Source of the DNA: Legionella gratiana
Lineage (GTDB): Bacteria > Pseudomonadota > Gammaproteobacteria > Legionellales > Legionellaceae
Length of the DNA stretch: 64,000 nucleotides
Assembly (NCBI RefSeq): GCF_001467695.1
Contig: NZ_LNYE01000029.1
Span: forward strand, 59,966-123,965
Direction of reading: 5' to 3'
Part shown: one piece after another, positions 62,712-64,000 of the stretch
Layout: the number at the start of each line of letters is the position of its first letter
How positions within the stretch are numbered: position 1 is the first letter of the stretch
Position numbers and translations under genes: made by a program
Notes under the pieces: generated by a model
Seen by the model: the letters and a program-made list of their open reading frames with translations, nothing else
What the model was told of the DNA's origin: nothing
Databases searched by the model: none

Positions 62712-64000
62712 ATGACATGGGTTGTTGCAATTATTGGTTCAATAGCAGGTTTTTTATTTGGATATGATGAAGGAATTATTGCCGGCTCTTTGGAGCTGGT
62801 CAAAAATCATTTTGACTTGACGGCAATGAATATTGGCATAATGGCTTCTGCACTGCCTTTTGGTGCCTTATTGGGGGCGATGTTGATTGGGGCAATTACT
62901 GCCTCAAAGGCAATAAAGCGTTTTGGTCGTCGCACGTTACTGTCTTTTGCGGGCATTTTGTTCTTTTTTGGTGCAATGGGAGCAGGGTTTGCTGATTCCA
63001 TTGCGGTACTTATTCTTTCTCGACTGATTCTTGGTTTGGCGATTGGTGTCGCCTCAGTCATGACGCCCTTGTATCTTGCAGAAACAGCAACTTATGAAAC
63101 AAGAGGTGCTGTTGTTGCTATTTATCAGTTAGCGATGACTGTGGGTATTGTATGTGCTTATGCGGTGAATTATTTGTTTCTTGAAAATCATGATTGGCGT
63201 GCTATGTTTGCTTCGAGCGCAATCCCTGCTTTGGTTTTGAGTTTAGGCATTTTATTTATGCCAGAATCACCAAGATGGTTGTGTAGTGTAGGCCGACGTG
63301 ATGCAGCATCCAAAGCGTTAAGGAGGTTACGCAAAAGTCACTCTATTGAGCATGAATTACTTGATATTGAAGCGACTTTAGCGAATGAACCCAGACGGGG
63401 AAGTTGGTTGTTATTATTTAAAAATCCTTTGTTACCAGTATTGTTGTTAGGTACGATTTTATTTTGTTTACAGCAGCTAAGTGGTATTAATGTCATTATT
63501 TATTTTGCCCCTGAAATTTTTAAAAACTTAGGTTTAAATAGCACTACAGGACAAATATTAGCGACAATCGGTATTGGTATGGTTAACTTACTGGTTACGA
63601 TTATTGCAATGCTTAGCGTGGATAAAATAGGTCGTCGCAAGTTGCTGTTATTTGGTTTTTCAGGAATGTTCGTTAGTCTGTTGGCTTTGGGCGTATTTTC
63701 ATTAAATCAAGTTGTATGGCTTCCCTATTTGTCTGTTGCTTGTTTAATTCTCTATATTTTTTCCTTTGCAGTGAGTGTAGGACCAATACCGCATATCGCT
63801 ATGGCAGAAATTTTTCCTTTGCATGTGCGGGGTGCTGGAATGGGTTTGTCAGCTATGAGCAACTGGACTTTTAACACAGTAGTTATTTTTAGTTTTCCAC
63901 TTTTAGAAAAGATGATGGGCATTGAGTATACTTTTGCTTTATATGCAGTGATTTGTCTTTTAGGATTAATCTATTCTTATTTTTACATGCCGGAAACAAA
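62712..64000 (+). CDS. Sugar porter MFS transporter (partial, cut by the right edge)
   Basis: The start ATG at 62712 has AAGGAG upstream. About 430 residues are visible, with twelve helices. FLFGYDEGIIAGSLELV at the start, the GRR signature KRFGRRTLL and KIGRRKLLL repeats, the PESPRWL motif after helix 6 and QQLSGINVIIYFAPEIF are sugar porter (GalP/XylE) family features. It follows eda, so glucose or another hexose is the likely substrate; in Legionella a ywtG-like transporter is at this place. Incomplete at 64000. Confidence 0.93.
   Translation, partial: MTWVVAIIGSIAGFLFGYDEGIIAGSLELVKNHFDLTAMNIGIMASALPFGALLGAMLIGAITASKAIKRFGRRTLLSFAGILFFFGAMGAGFADSIAVLILSRLILGLAIGVASVMTPLYLAETATYETRGAVVAIYQLAMTVGIVCAYAVNYLFLENHDWRAMFASSAIPALVLSLGILFMPESPRWLCSVGRRDAASKALRRLRKSHSIEHELLDIEATLANEPRRGSWLLLFKNPLLPVLLLGTILFCLQQLSGINVIIYFAPEIFKNLGLNSTTGQILATIGIGMVNLLVTIIAMLSVDKIGRRKLLLFGFSGMFVSLLALGVFSLNQVVWLPYLSVACLILYIFSFAVSVGPIPHIAMAEIFPLHVRGAGMGLSAMSNWTFNTVVIFSFPLLEKMMGIEYTFALYAVICLLGLIYSYFYMPET

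Noticed and set aside
1-64000. CRISPR arrays, rRNA operon, prophage structural genes
   Set aside because: No regularly spaced repeats, no rRNA sequence and no phage head or tail proteins are visible; the only mobile-element genes are the integrase pair and IS relics.

Overview
The window is AT-rich, densely coded gammaproteobacterial chromosome that I read as Legionella (species not determined). The case rests on four things: Legionella-style Dot/Icm effector-like genes (a Fic domain plus ankyrin repeats, a YopT-like protease, a protein ending in a CaaX box, large coiled-coil proteins); a PlaA-like secreted lysophospholipase; an Entner-Doudoroff gene cluster zwf-pgl-edd-glk-eda followed by a sugar transporter; and the ordinary housekeeping genes around them. 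No rRNA genes or CRISPR array are visible.

Layout. 1-8820 looks like one end of an integrated genomic island. It holds a type I restriction subunit running off the left edge, two small helix-turn-helix proteins, a POT-family peptide transporter, an unknown 446-residue protein, a HEPN-like protein, a tetrapyrrole-methylase-fold protein closely resembling borosin (omphalotin-type) peptide N-methyltransferases with a 61-codon gene overlapping it upstream, and an excisionase-like/tyrosine integrase pair next to the 3' end of a CAU-anticodon tRNA. 8820-18225 is core: tRNA, the rpsU-yqeY-dnaG-rpoD macromolecular synthesis operon, tsaD, plsY (with an unusual basic tail), hemW and mdh. 18293-21682 is an IS5-family (IS903-group) element with terminal inverted repeats and a 9-bp target duplication; most of its transposase gene is replaced by an 877-codon effector-like gene. 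21.7-31.4 kb holds an unknown 280-residue protein, a permease remnant, a DMT exporter, a FadH-like reductase, the Fic/ankyrin protein, an AhpD-like protein, a PriC-like protein and an amino-acid antiporter. 31.7-35.1 kb is ffh, then rpsP-rimM-trmD-rplS. 35.1-42.7 kb is an accessory zone of transposase and hydrolase relics, several unknown proteins, a C58-like protease, a CaaX protein, and two recognisable enzymes (a YgjP-like metallopeptidase and a 2-oxoglutarate oxygenase). 43.0-53.7 kb holds an ABC-2 exporter, plaA, a DEAD-box helicase, heme A/cytochrome oxidase assembly genes (SURF1, a CxxxC protein, ctaA, cyoE, SCO) and a RimK-like ligase. 54-56.3 kb is a long coiled-coil protein and a small XRE regulator. 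56.9-64 kb is the Entner-Doudoroff cluster with a sugar-porter gene cut by the right edge.

The most interesting candidates are the apparent split borosin-type peptide methylation pair in the island (6264-7212), the effector-like gene carried inside a gutted IS903-type element, the Fic/ankyrin protein whose Fic motif has a Cys in the second glycine position, the YopT-like cysteine protease, and the CaaX-ending protein next to it. Function calls rest on motif and family recognition from memory; no database search was run.
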